This document shows, piece by piece, positions 43,744 through 53,194 of a stretch of 64,000 bases of DNA; the first letter of the stretch is position 1, and each line of letters begins with the position of its first letter. The stretch is from Paludibacter jiangxiensis (GTDB lineage Bacteria > Bacteroidota > Bacteroidia > Bacteroidales > Paludibacteraceae): positions 806,001-870,000 of the forward strand of contig NZ_BDCR01000001.1 of assembly GCF_001618385.1 (NCBI RefSeq). Reading direction: 5' to 3'. Below the pieces are notes generated by a model. The model had not been told where the DNA came from and ran no database searches. It worked only from the letters and a program-made list of their open reading frames with translations. The position numbers and the translations under genes were made by a program.

Positions 43744-43755
43744 AAATTATCCACA
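43729..43755 (+). promoter_or_regulatory. Two DnaA-box-like 9-mers at the rpmB promoter
   Basis: TTATCAACA (43729-43737) lies in the spacer between the -33 and -7 elements and TTATCCACA (43747-43755) just upstream of -33. The same two 9-mers occur in the 39-kb spacer. Confidence 0.45.
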
Positions 43756-43797
43756 AATTATTTCTATAATTGGATTTCTTTTCTGCTTTTTTAATCA

Positions 43798-43820
43798 TTA
43801 TGCTGAAATTCAGCATAATA
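43798..43820 (-). terminator. Hairpin immediately after AsmA gene
   Basis: ATTATGCTGAA-A-TTCAGCATAAT is an 11-bp-arm palindrome directly after the stop codon of the AsmA-like gene. No T-run follows on the minus strand, so its role as terminator is uncertain. Confidence 0.5.
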
Positions 43821-46460
43821 TTATTTTGATACTTGTAGTTTTAGAGCCTCTTCATCGCCTTTGGCAATGATGTCGTTTGCTTTTTGCTGTGCCTTTTTCA
43901 TGGTTTCGTCGGCAAGTTTTTTAGCAGCAATTTTAGCAAACGGGTTTTTTGCCTGATTGACGATGTTGTCGGCCTGGGTTTGTGCAGCCTGTAAAATTGC
44001 ATCTGCTTTGGCCTTGGCATCCGCCCTGATCTGATCCATTTTCTTCTGCGCTTCTGCTTTGGCTGCGTCCAGTTTCGGGGCTACAGCACTTTTAGCGGTA
44101 CCCAAAGCTGTATTGGCAATTGATTTACCCAGTTCGGCTGTGCCTAATTTAATTTTCGGATTACTGAAAGTTCCCAGAATCTGGAACGGAATGTTGCTGA
44201 GATTGATTCCTAAAGGCGAGGGAGTTCCCGGAGGCAAGGTTAGTTTTCCGTTGTAAAGTATGCTTTTGTCCAAACCTGTTTTTCCTCCCAAATTAAGGGT
44301 GTAATTAGCTATTTTGACATCAAATGGCTTCACATTCACAGCTTTTTCGGCGATGGTGAACGGAATTTTCAAATCTTTTGTCGAGAAGCTTTTGAGTTTG
44401 TCATTCTTAAGGGCAGTTGCCAGCGAATTAAGAGCTGATACGCCACCAACCTGAACATTGTTCGACTGAAGTAGACCATTTGCCAATAAAGAGTTATAGT
44501 CGATATTCATTTTGTCGTCGAGCAATGATTTGAGCGACATCTTCACCGAATAGTTTCCTTTTACGTTCTCAAAAATGGGAACCAGTTTCTGCACCATGTC
44601 GAGCGATACGAATGTTTTGGCAAACGAAGCTGTCTGAATGTTCAGATCAAAATCGACGGCCGGTTTTTTAGGATCGACAGTACTGTAGCTGCCATTGGTA
44701 GTGATAGTTCCATCGAATATTCCCAATTGCACATTTTTCATAGAGGCAATACCATCTTTCACAATGATTTGACCAGCCAGATTGTTGATATCGAATTTAT
44801 TGTAAACCACCTTCTTTGCTTTGGCATTGAGTACAAAATCGATATTTTTAGGCACTACAAATGCTGTTGTCTGAACTGATTTGTTGCTTGTAGTTGTGGT
44901 TGACGATGCCATCAGTTCGTTCAGGTTCAGATTATTGGAAGAGACATTCAGCGTTCCTTTAATAGTCTGATTTTTTAACACATAAGGAATCATGTTTTCC
45001 AGTTTTCCATCAGCTGAAATGTCGCTTTTGCCAATAATTATCTGTGTATTTGTCAGTTCGGCATATTTGGGAGAGAACTGCAATTTTGCCTGCGGAATAC
45101 GAACTGCCGGCATATCTTTCCCTTTGTAGTTCATGTTGTTGATTTGCAACAACCCGTTGGCATTAATGTTTTCGTATTGCCCGCTTTGTACTTGCCCCAT
45201 AGTACCAGAGGCGGCCAAATTAGCTGTAATAAGCCCTGTGAGGCCCGTTCCTGCTTCGAGCGGATAGAAGTCCTTAATTCCACCCAGATCGAGCCGTCCG
45301 GCAGCTTTCATGGCAAATGCCGTGTTGCCGAGTAGATTGCTAAAATTGCCACTCAGATCGAAGGGGTTTCCGCCCATTTCGAAATGGAATTTCGGCACAT
45401 GCAGTTGTACCTGATCGAGCCGGTTGCCCGGATTTTCAGCAATCAATTGCAGATTGATATTGGTAACTGATTTCGGGAGGTTCGGGTATTTGAACCAGGC
45501 GTTGATCACATTCAGTGCGACTTTGAACGAAGGCATCACCGAATCGCTGTACTGGCCTTTTGCATACCCTTCCAATGAAACCTTACCATCGGCCTGAACA
45601 GATTTAAAATCGTTGGCATAGATGGCAGGAACCAGCGAAAGAATGTTTTTGAAAGCAAGTGCCGGAGTTGACAACTTGATATCCATACCATAGCCTTTCG
45701 GTAGCATTGCAACCCATCCGTCCAAACTGGCTTCGAGATCATTCACCTTAATCTTATTCTTTTTGAGCGTGTATTTGCTATGCTTGAGATCGGCATTCAG
45801 GTTGGCTTCCAACTCGATGTTGGCATCGCGCAGATAGGGGATATTTCCCATGGTGAAGCTCACTTTTTCGGCCTTCATCTGCGTTTCAATGTCGGTAACG
45901 TCGGCCGTCATATCGCCCGAGAGAGTGCCCGAAAATTTGTTGAGCGTAAGCAATTGTCCTGCTTTACGGTCGTTATAGGTAATCCGGCCTTCGTCGATAG
46001 CCAGCTTTTTAAGCTTGAGATGAAATTTTGATGGAGTAGTATCGGTTTTGGCAACCGTGGAGTCGGGTTTCATGATGTCCCAGTTCACCTTGCCGTCTTT
46101 GGCCACAATGGCGTTTACTACCGGGCGATCGAGCACCACTTTGGAAACCTCGTAACCGCTGTTTCCGAAAAGGCTCAGGAGGTTGACCACCACCTGAAAA
46201 GATTTGGCGGAGACAAGAGTATCTTTGGCAAACTCACCAACACCGACGATGGAAAGATCCTCGAGCTCGATGGTTGCCTTTGGAAAATTACGCAGTAAGC
46301 TGATGCTTAACTTGCTGTAATTGAACGTTGCATTAAGCTTTTTGTTGGTTTCGGATTTGACAATAGTGTCTACTTTGCCATTGAAAGCCATAGGCAAAAA
46401 AAGGAGGATCAAGAAAAATCCTCCGAAAACAGAGCCAAAAATAATGAGTTGTTTCTTCAT
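43821..46460 (-). CDS. AsmA family protein with C-terminal Ala/Lys-rich coiled coil
   Basis: An 879-residue envelope protein from ATG 46460. One N-terminal transmembrane anchor (LIIFGSVFGGFFLILLFLPMA) is followed by a long beta-rich AsmA/bridge-like domain with repeated units (LEDLSIVGVGEFAKDT, LKLKKLAIDEGRITYNDRKAG, FDVKIANYTLNLGGKTG). The last about 85 residues are a low-complexity helix (AEAQKKMDQIRADAKAKADA, ILQAAQTQADNIVNQAK), likely a coiled coil in the periplasm. AsmA-like proteins are thought to carry lipids between membranes; that is family-level inference. It stands alone on the minus strand, 82 bp after panD. Confidence 0.88.
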   Translation of the reverse strand: MKKQLIIFGSVFGGFFLILLFLPMAFNGKVDTIVKSETNKKLNATFNYSKLSISLLRNFPKATIELEDLSIVGVGEFAKDTLVSAKSFQVVVNLLSLFGNSGYEVSKVVLDRPVVNAIVAKDGKVNWDIMKPDSTVAKTDTTPSKFHLKLKKLAIDEGRITYNDRKAGQLLTLNKFSGTLSGDMTADVTDIETQMKAEKVSFTMGNIPYLRDANIELEANLNADLKHSKYTLKKNKIKVNDLEASLDGWVAMLPKGYGMDIKLSTPALAFKNILSLVPAIYANDFKSVQADGKVSLEGYAKGQYSDSVMPSFKVALNVINAWFKYPNLPKSVTNINLQLIAENPGNRLDQVQLHVPKFHFEMGGNPFDLSGNFSNLLGNTAFAMKAAGRLDLGGIKDFYPLEAGTGLTGLITANLAASGTMGQVQSGQYENINANGLLQINNMNYKGKDMPAVRIPQAKLQFSPKYAELTNTQIIIGKSDISADGKLENMIPYVLKNQTIKGTLNVSSNNLNLNELMASSTTTTSNKSVQTTAFVVPKNIDFVLNAKAKKVVYNKFDINNLAGQIIVKDGIASMKNVQLGIFDGTITTNGSYSTVDPKKPAVDFDLNIQTASFAKTFVSLDMVQKLVPIFENVKGNYSVKMSLKSLLDDKMNIDYNSLLANGLLQSNNVQVGGVSALNSLATALKNDKLKSFSTKDLKIPFTIAEKAVNVKPFDVKIANYTLNLGGKTGLDKSILYNGKLTLPPGTPSPLGINLSNIPFQILGTFSNPKIKLGTAELGKSIANTALGTAKSAVAPKLDAAKAEAQKKMDQIRADAKAKADAILQAAQTQADNIVNQAKNPFAKIAAKKLADETMKKAQQKANDIIAKGDEEALKLQVSK

Positions 46461-46542
46461 AAAGATTATTGGATATAAAATCAAAAAACAAAAGAAGCGA
46501 CTCAGAGAGCTCTGTCAGCAAACGGCAAATAAATGCCGGAAC

Positions 46543-46893
46543 TTATTTCAGCTTATTGGTTGCCGTGTCGGGAAAAATGATGGTTGGCTTCCAGGTTTTT
46601 GCTTCCTCGAAATCCATCGTTGCAAATGACACAACCAACACAATATCACCCGGTTGAACCAGGCGTGCAGCTGCACCATTCAGGCATACGGTTCCCGAAC
46701 CGCGTTCTCCCTTAATGATATAAGTTTCGAAGCGTGCACCGTTATTGTTGTTCAGAATGCTGACTTTTTCGTGCTCTATGAGATTGGCGGCATCCATTAA
46801 ATCTTCGTCAAGAGTGATGCTGCCGATATAGTTCAAATTCGCGTCGGTAACAGTGACACGGTGGATCTTGGATTTTAAAACTTCAATTTGCAT
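46543..46893 (-). CDS. panD: Aspartate 1-decarboxylase
   Basis: Pyruvoyl-dependent enzyme making beta-alanine for pantothenate, 116 residues, close to the normal length. The self-cleavage site is Gly-Ser in [13 protein letters not shown] (Ser about residue 25), followed by [20 protein letters not shown] and the [19 protein letters not shown] loop. Cleavage at Gly-Ser leaves the pyruvoyl group on the alpha subunit. It sits downstream of panC with 86 bp between. Confidence 0.95.
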   Translation of the reverse strand: MQIEVLKSKIHRVTVTDANLNYIGSITLDEDLMDAANLIEHEKVSILNNNNGARFETYIIKGERGSGTVCLNGAAARLVQPGDIVLVVSFATMDFEEAKTWKPTIIFPDTATNKLK

Positions 46894-46979
46894 GAAAATG
46901 ATTGGTTAGTGGGTGTTGATTATTGTCGACCGACAACTTTCAACAGGTGATTAATTTGCCTTAATTCAATAAAATAAAA

Positions 46980-47822
46980 CTACTTGTAACGGATATTGTC
47001 GATGAGGCGTACTTCGCCGCAAAATACGGTGATACATCCTACGATATAATCGGTTTGATTCCAATCCGATACTGCCTGAAGGGTATTGCCATCGACAATC
47101 TCAAAATATTCGACGCGCAACTCACTCTCTTTGTTGACGTTGTCAATTACCCAGTCGGTGAGTTCGGCAATCGATTTTGAGGGTGCAAAATTACGACTTT
47201 CAAATAAAACTTTCGATATAGTTACTGCTTTTTTTCGCTGACTATCAGTTAAACGGGCATTTCTGCTACTCAATGCCAGACCGTCGGCTTCACGCACAAT
47301 GGGGCAGGCAATGATTTCGAGTGGCAATCCAAGTTGTTTTACCATCTCACGGATAATGGCCAGTTGCTGAAAGTCTTTTTCTCCAAAATAGGCCTTGTCG
47401 GGTGTCACGATGTCAAATAACTTGCTCACAATCTGAGCTACTCCGTTGAAATGTCCCGGACGATACTTGCCTTCCATCACCTTATCTAGCGGTGCGAAAT
47501 CGAATACGCGGGTATCAGGTTCGGGATAAATTTCATCTTCGCTTGGTGCAAAGATAAGGTTACATCCGACGCTTTGTAACAACTCAGTATCTTTTTCGAG
47601 TGTACGCGGGTAGTTTTTCAGATCGTTTTTGTCGTTGAACTGAGTAGGGTTTACAAAAACACTAACTACGGTTACGTCATTTTCTGCAGCACATTTTTTC
47701 ACGAGCGAAGCGTGTCCTGCGTGGAGGGCACCCATGGTGGGAACCAGTCCGATGGTTTTGCCGGCTGCTTTTTGAGCTGCAATTTCAGCTTTCAGGTCGG
47801 CAATGGTTGAAAAGACTTTCAT
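46980..47822 (-). CDS. panC: Pantothenate synthetase
   Basis: Joins pantoate and beta-alanine using ATP; 280 residues. Landmarks: [19 protein letters not shown] (HIGH-like motif), [49 protein letters not shown], and [16 protein letters not shown] (KMSKS-like). It lies 3 bp downstream of pyrH, so the two are co-transcribed, with panD after it. panB and panE are not in the window. Confidence 0.95.
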   Translation of the reverse strand: MKVFSTIADLKAEIAAQKAAGKTIGLVPTMGALHAGHASLVKKCAAENDVTVVSVFVNPTQFNDKNDLKNYPRTLEKDTELLQSVGCNLIFAPSEDEIYPEPDTRVFDFAPLDKVMEGKYRPGHFNGVAQIVSKLFDIVTPDKAYFGEKDFQQLAIIREMVKQLGLPLEIIACPIVREADGLALSSRNARLTDSQRKKAVTISKVLFESRNFAPSKSIAELTDWVIDNVNKESELRVEYFEIVDGNTLQAVSDWNQTDYIVGCITVFCGEVRLIDNIRYK

Positions 47823-47825
47823 TGA

Positions 47826-48536
47826 TTATAGTTTTACTAAAGTTCCGATTTTTTCGCCGCTCATCACCTTTTTGAGGTTGCCAACGGTGTCCATGTCAAA
47901 AACATAGATCGGCATTTTATTTTCTTTGCACATTGTGGTTGCGGTCAGATCCATCACCTTGAGGCCACGGATGTAGATTTCGTCGTATGTAATTTCGTCG
48001 AATTTGGTGGCGGTAGGATCTTTTTCGGGGTCGGCGGTGTAGATGCCGTCCACGCGGGTGCCTTTGAGCATCACGTCGGCTTCGATTTCGATGGCACGAA
48101 GTGAAGAACCGGTGTCGGTGGTGAAGAATGGGTTGCCGGTGCCGGCCGAGAAGATGGCCACTTCGCCGCGTTCCATACTTTCAATAGCTTTTGCTTTGCT
48201 GTAGAATTCGCCGATCGGCTCCATGCGGATAGCCGTCAGTACGCGCGTCTTCATGCCCAGTGATTCGAGAGCAGAGCTGAGCGCCAGGCTGTTGATAACG
48301 GTAGCCAACATGCCCATTTGATCGCCTTTTACGCGGTCGAAACCTTTGGAAGCGCCGCTCAAACCGCGGAAGATATTTCCACCTCCGATAACGATTCCGA
48401 TTTGAACGCCCATATCGGCAATTTCTTTAATTTGGGCAGCATACTCGCCGAGGCGGGTTTCGTCGATGCCGTACTGTTTTTCTCCCATCAGCGATTCACC
48501 GCTGATTTTTAGCAATATGCGTTTGTAGATTGCCAT
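47826..48536 (-). CDS. pyrH: Uridylate (UMP) kinase
   Basis: Phosphorylates UMP to UDP; hexameric amino-acid-kinase fold, 236 residues. Features: KRILLKISGESLMGEKQYGID, VIGGGNIFRGLSG, AIFSAGTGNPFFTTDTGSSLRA, LKGTRVDGIYTADPEKDPTA and VMDLTATTMCKENKMPI. In many bacteria pyrH is next to tsf and frr; here panC follows it at 3 bp. The minus-strand leader contains GAACTTTG but no good TAnnTTTG. Confidence 0.96.
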   Translation of the reverse strand: MAIYKRILLKISGESLMGEKQYGIDETRLGEYAAQIKEIADMGVQIGIVIGGGNIFRGLSGASKGFDRVKGDQMGMLATVINSLALSSALESLGMKTRVLTAIRMEPIGEFYSKAKAIESMERGEVAIFSAGTGNPFFTTDTGSSLRAIEIEADVMLKGTRVDGIYTADPEKDPTATKFDEITYDEIYIRGLKVMDLTATTMCKENKMPIYVFDMDTVGNLKKVMSGEKIGTLVKL

Positions 48537-48710
48537 AGAAATGTAGGGTTAAAATAGCGTTATATTTTGCGGCGCAAAGTTCGGCAAATTTATTGGTATG
48601 GCAATGAGAAACGAGTTTAAGATGTAGAAATAATCTATTTAAATGCGGTTGATTTCCAGTTCAATTTAACTCATAAGAAGTTAGGAAATGGGAATCAATT
48701 AAGAAAAAAG

Positions 48711-49538
48711 TTACGGATTTGATTCAGCAATTGTTTCGTTCTCTTTATTTAGTGGCAATGTAAGCCAGAGATAGGATGAAGAAGTCAGGGGATTCCGTTC
48801 GTATACTCTTATTTGGTTGGCTATTTCAAATATCGAATAGCCGCTTTTGCCTGCCAACGATTGTTGCAGTGTACGGGTAAGAATGCCCGGAACGCCGTTA
48901 TAGTCGAACACGGCATTGCGGTGATAGTGACCGCCCAGTATAGCTTTGGTATTGTATTTCAATAGCGTATTTATTATTTTGGCTGAATCGTCCACCTGAA
49001 CCGAGACGATAGGAAAATGAGTGACGGCAATGATGGGATGATGCGACGGGATTTTCGATAACTGGCGGTTGATCCAGTTGAGTTCATTCTGGTTTACACG
49101 CCCCCGGTTATTTCCATTTCCTTGCCCGGTATTGAATCCAATGAATGAATAACCTTTATGGTTGAATAAAAAATGGTGTTGTATGAAAACCGAATCGAAA
49201 GTACCGGTAATCGTTTTACAATGACGTGTGTCGTGATTACCCGGAATGGCGTAGTAAGGTATTTTCAGGCTGTCGAGCAACTGTTTGGCTTTCAGTAGCG
49301 ATGGACGGTCGCCTTTATCGGCCACGTCGCCCGCCACGATCACAAAATCCAGGTTGTTCTGGCTGTTGAGATCTTTTACCGTTTGGCGCAAAGTGGCTTC
49401 GTTTCGTAGATCGGTTTGCTTGAGATGTGTGTCGGTGATCAGAGCAAACCGGAACGATCCGGTGATATTTTGCGCAAAGGCGGAAACCGAACAAACGATT
49501 TCCGCCCAAAGCAGGATAATTATTGCTAAACGTTTCAC
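48711..49538 (-). CDS. Exported calcineurin-like metallophosphoesterase
   Basis: A 275-residue protein with a signal peptide (LAIIILLWAEIVCSVSAFAQ). Dimetal-site motifs are all present: LITDTHLK, IVAGDVADKGDRPS, IPGNHDTRH, AVTHFPI and LGGHYHRN. It hydrolyses a phosphoester in the periplasm; the substrate is unknown. Start GTG at 49538 with 14 bp to the nucleoside transporter, so the pair are likely co-transcribed and may serve extracellular nucleotide or cyclic-nucleotide use. Confidence 0.88.
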   Translation of the reverse strand: MKRLAIIILLWAEIVCSVSAFAQNITGSFRFALITDTHLKQTDLRNEATLRQTVKDLNSQNNLDFVIVAGDVADKGDRPSLLKAKQLLDSLKIPYYAIPGNHDTRHCKTITGTFDSVFIQHHFLFNHKGYSFIGFNTGQGNGNNRGRVNQNELNWINRQLSKIPSHHPIIAVTHFPIVSVQVDDSAKIINTLLKYNTKAILGGHYHRNAVFDYNGVPGILTRTLQQSLAGKSGYSIFEIANQIRVYERNPLTSSSYLWLTLPLNKENETIAESNP

Positions 49539-49552
49539 GTGTGTTCTCTTTT

Positions 49553-50800
49553 TTAGATCGAATTAGCTTTGTGTTTGTACTTGAAGAACAGGGCAAACAA
49601 AACTGCAATGACCATTGCATAGCCTGCAAATATAAACCATATGGTAGGCCAGTCGCGACTAATCAGCACACCGCCTTCCCCATATTTGGAGTACAAATCG
49701 ACGATTGCACCACTGGCATATCCTCCCATAATAGCACCCAAACCGTTGGTCATCATCATAAACAACCCCTGTGCACTGGCTCTGATTTCAGGTTTTGCTT
49801 CGGTTTCCACAAACAACGAACCAGAGATATTGAAGAAATCGAATGCCATGCCATAAACGATCATGGAGAGGATGAGTAGTGTCAGTCCCGATCCGGGGTT
49901 TCCGATACCGAAAAATCCGAAACGGAGCACCCAGGCCAACATGCTCATTAGCATCACCTGTTTGATTCCAAAACGTTTCAGGAAGAATGGTATGGTGAGA
50001 ATAAACAATGTCTCAGACATTTGCGAAAGCGAGAGCAGGATCACCGAATGTTTGACGCCGAACGACTCGGCATATTCGGGAATGGATTTGAAACTACCGA
50101 TAAAGAGGTCGCCGTACGAATTGGTGATTTGCAACGCAGCCCCCAAAAGCATGGCAAAGAAAAAGAAAACGGCCATCTTTCGTGTCTTGAACAGCACCAA
50201 AGCATCGAGTCCCAGTGCCGACATCAGCGATTTATGCTCCGTTTTGGCGGGAGGGCAAGCCGGCAGGGTAAAGGAGTACAGGGCCATGAAGAGCGAAGCA
50301 ATGGAACCTACGTAGAGCTGTGCGTTGGAGTTTTTGAAGCCCGACAGGTCGACCACCCACATGGCAACGATAAAACCGATGGTTCCGAACGTTCGAATCG
50401 GTGGAAAAGCCTTGACAATATCGTATTTATATTGCTCCAGAGCGTTGTAAGCAACCGTGTTATTCAGCGCAATGGTGGGCATGTAAAAGAACAGGTTTAT
50501 CAGCATCGCCCAGTACATGTGATCGTAATCGGTAAGGGTAGAGGCGTAAAACAGCGCTCCGGCTCCGAACAGGTGGCAAATACCCAGCAAGCGTTCGGCA
50601 TTGACCCATTTGTCGGCGATGATGCCAATGATTCCGGGCATCACCAACGAAGCTATGCCTAAGGTTGCGAAAATCGATCCGATTTGGCCTCCTTCAAAGT
50701 TGAGGTTACGACCCAGGTATCCACCGAGAGAAATCAACCACGATCCCCAGATAAAAAACTGGAGGAAACTCATCAGCGTCAGGCGGAATTTTATGTTCAT
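49553..50800 (-). CDS. Nucleoside:proton symporter family MFS transporter
   Basis: A 415-residue inner-membrane transporter with about twelve hydrophobic segments. It belongs to the nucleoside H+ symporter (NupG/XapB) family: LTLMSFLQFFIWGSWLISLGGYL at the start, GIIADKWVNAERLLGICHLFG, NTVAYNALEQYKYDIVKAFPPIRTFGTIGF in the middle, with many Gly residues. It should import nucleosides. A consensus promoter is located 26 bp ahead. The metallophosphoesterase gene follows it with 14 bp. Confidence 0.9.
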   Translation of the reverse strand: MNIKFRLTLMSFLQFFIWGSWLISLGGYLGRNLNFEGGQIGSIFATLGIASLVMPGIIGIIADKWVNAERLLGICHLFGAGALFYASTLTDYDHMYWAMLINLFFYMPTIALNNTVAYNALEQYKYDIVKAFPPIRTFGTIGFIVAMWVVDLSGFKNSNAQLYVGSIASLFMALYSFTLPACPPAKTEHKSLMSALGLDALVLFKTRKMAVFFFFAMLLGAALQITNSYGDLFIGSFKSIPEYAESFGVKHSVILLSLSQMSETLFILTIPFFLKRFGIKQVMLMSMLAWVLRFGFFGIGNPGSGLTLLILSMIVYGMAFDFFNISGSLFVETEAKPEIRASAQGLFMMMTNGLGAIMGGYASGAIVDLYSKYGEGGVLISRDWPTIWFIFAGYAMVIAVLFALFFKYKHKANSI

Positions 50801-50825
50801 AAGGCGATTTTAATTTAAGTTGATA

Positions 50826-50856
50826 CAAAAGTACAAATTTGTCGGATGTTGGCAAA
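50826..50856 (-). promoter_or_regulatory. Promoter of nucleoside transporter operon
   Basis: On the minus strand, TTTG (50856 to 50853), 19-bp spacer, TACTTTTG (50833 to 50826). It separates this operon from the menaquinone operon upstream. Confidence 0.8.
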
Positions 50857-50925
50857 TAAGGTATGTGTTTTAATAAAATGCGATTTTGGTGACTGTAATC
50901 ACCAAATATTATAATATTTTTCTAT

Positions 50926-53061
50926 TTAAATCACCAAAATCATATTTTTTGCCGCTTTGCGGTCAATTTTTCCGTTGGGGGTCATCGGGATTTTATCTAC
51001 CGGAATAATTTGTTTCGGAGTTTCATAAACATCTAAAAAGCAGGATATTTTGGTCAGTAAATCCTGTTCCGAGATAGCTTTCGATTCGATTAGTAGCACC
51101 ACTTTTTCCCCCAGTTTCGGATCGGGTGCGGAGGTGATGCAGAACGGAATATCAAGAATTTGAGAGAGTTTTCGTTCAATCTGTTCGGTTTGCTGCTTGA
51201 TGCCGCCGCTGTTGATCACGTTGTCTTTTCGGCCCAGAATTTCGAAACTTCCGTCGGGCAAAATGCGGGCAATATCGTTGGTAACTATAGTGCCGCGGCA
51301 GATCAGGGGCGCATCGATCACCAGTGTTCCTTCTTCGGAAAGGGAGATGTTGACATTATTGACCGGACAGTAGGTTTCGGATCGCGCCGGGCCGTTAAGG
51401 CGTCGCAGTGCGATGTGCGACAGTGTTTCGGTCATGCCGTAAGTGGAGTACCAGCCATTGGGCAACGCGGCAACCGCCTTTTCCAGTTCCGGATCGATGG
51501 CAGCACCCCCGATAATACCATTTTTAATGGTTTCCAGAGCCGTTTTATCGTTCGACAAGGAGTTGAATACCTGTAGCGGAACCATGGCGGCAAAGTCAAA
51601 GATCAAACCATGGGGAATATTTGCCAGCGGGCGGCCATCCGGCGCAACGGAGTAGAGATCAAGTCCGGCAACGAGAGAGCGTACTATCATCATTTTACCG
51701 GCGATGTAGCGAACCGGCAGGCAGAGCAGTGCTTTGTCGCCTTGTTCCAGACCTAAAGCCGAGCAAGTGGTGATCGCACTTTGCATCATCCGCTCTTTTT
51801 CCACCACAATATTTTTAGGCGTTCCGGTCGATCCGGAGGTGTGCACCGTAAGGGTGGGAGAGTCGTTCCACCACGCTTGCAAAAAGGCGAACAGTTCGCG
51901 CTCCCACTCGGGCGTTTCCGGGTCGGTCAGCTTTATATTTGCCAAAATCAGTGCCAGTTCTTTCGAATAGGGGATGCCGTTGAGGGTGATCGATTGATGA
52001 TTTCTATCGAGACAAAATGGCGTGTTTTCTTCATTTTCGGGTAGCTTGTTCCAGAGTTGGTCTCCCTCAACCACCAGCGGCATGTCGATATTGTCCGCAA
52101 AAAGAGCTCCGGTGCCCAGTCCCTGCGGCAGAGAGGGGTTGAGCGTGGCACACCATTGCGCAATGGCATTCAGGCCGATATTCGACTCTAGCGCTGAGGT
52201 AATCCACCAGCCGATGGAGCGTTTTTCGGCTTCGGAAATCCATTCGGTGCAACCCTGAATGCCGCCGTGAAGCGATGGTTTCAGAATAATATAGTGAGGA
52301 TGAATGATATCCAACAAACGTTGTTTTTCTGCCGGATCGTTGATGCCGATCAGCTCTTCGTCCAACGCGATGGGAAGAGGAGTTTCTTTTACCAGTTTTG
52401 CCATCGTTTCCCATTGTCCCTGCCGAATCGGTTGTTCGATGGAGTGAAGCTGCAATTCGGCTAACCGGTGCAGTTTTTCCAGCGCATTGTCGGGCGAGAA
52501 GGCACCGTTGGCATCCACGCGGATTTCTATCTGTTCGGGCGAAAAGTGACTGCGGATATGTCGGATTAGCGCCAGTTCCTCTTCAAAATCGATAGCTCCG
52601 ATTTTCAGTTTGATACAACGGAATCCTGTTGCCATTTTCTGTTCTATCTGGCGGAACATTTTATCTTTATCGCCCATCCAGATAAGGCCGTTGATGGTGA
52701 TTCCGCTCTCTACCCGCGAAAATGGAGTGTTCCAGAGCCGGAAAGAGCCGGTTTCGAGATGAAGAAGTGCCGTCTCCAGTCCGAACAACATCGAGGGATA
52801 GGCGCGTAAAGCAGAATAATCCAATTGTCTGTTAACAATGAGTTTCCGGCAAAACCGATCCAGAATTTCTGCGTAGCCGGGCAATGCATCGCAACTCAGA
52901 TCGGGTAGGGGGGCGCACTCGCCGATGCCAATGCGCAGGGGTTGTTCGGTGTGCCACAACTGCACGTACCACGACTGCCGGGTGCGGTAAACGCCCCGTG
53001 AAGTGCCCGCCGGTTGTTTGAAATGGAGGGTGTAAGGAAGTATGCGGTAAGCAAGCGCCAT
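50926..53061 (-). CDS. menC-menE: Fused o-succinylbenzoate synthase (MenC) and o-succinylbenzoate-CoA ligase (MenE)
   Basis: A 711-residue fusion catalysing two successive menaquinone steps: dehydration of SHCHC to o-succinylbenzoate, then CoA activation. Residues 1 to about 345 form MenC, an enolase-superfamily barrel: FRCIKLKIGAIDFE (catalytic Lys pair), EIRVDANGAFSPD, LHSIEQPIRQG, IALDEELIG and YIILKPSLHGG. From about 385 follows a short adenylate-forming MenE domain: TVHTSGSTGTPKNIVVEKER, YSTYGMTETLSHIAL, ILGRKDNVINSGGIKQQTEQ and the catalytic Lys in MTPNGKIDRKAAK. The ligase lacks a long N-terminal part seen in proteobacterial MenE, but motifs are complete. Last gene of the men operon; ATG 53061 preferred. 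Confidence 0.93.
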   Translation of the reverse strand: MALAYRILPYTLHFKQPAGTSRGVYRTRQSWYVQLWHTEQPLRIGIGECAPLPDLSCDALPGYAEILDRFCRKLIVNRQLDYSALRAYPSMLFGLETALLHLETGSFRLWNTPFSRVESGITINGLIWMGDKDKMFRQIEQKMATGFRCIKLKIGAIDFEEELALIRHIRSHFSPEQIEIRVDANGAFSPDNALEKLHRLAELQLHSIEQPIRQGQWETMAKLVKETPLPIALDEELIGINDPAEKQRLLDIIHPHYIILKPSLHGGIQGCTEWISEAEKRSIGWWITSALESNIGLNAIAQWCATLNPSLPQGLGTGALFADNIDMPLVVEGDQLWNKLPENEENTPFCLDRNHQSITLNGIPYSKELALILANIKLTDPETPEWERELFAFLQAWWNDSPTLTVHTSGSTGTPKNIVVEKERMMQSAITTCSALGLEQGDKALLCLPVRYIAGKMMIVRSLVAGLDLYSVAPDGRPLANIPHGLIFDFAAMVPLQVFNSLSNDKTALETIKNGIIGGAAIDPELEKAVAALPNGWYSTYGMTETLSHIALRRLNGPARSETYCPVNNVNISLSEEGTLVIDAPLICRGTIVTNDIARILPDGSFEILGRKDNVINSGGIKQQTEQIERKLSQILDIPFCITSAPDPKLGEKVVLLIESKAISEQDLLTKISCFLDVYETPKQIIPVDKIPMTPNGKIDRKAAKNMILVI

Positions 53062-53194
53062 AGTGTTCGGTTTTGAAAACAATTGTACAAAGTTACTTAT
53101 TTTGCGTTTATCCGGAGTGGGTCGGTTTTATTTCAAAACAAAAGGCGAAACGGTTAATTTTCGTTTCGCCTTCGGAGTTGTTATTCCCTTATTA

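Noticed and set aside
49529-49544. Possible parS site around GTTTCACGTG
   Set aside because: Only one half matches; the right half reads TGTTC, and the sequence is the GTG start of the metallophosphoesterase gene.
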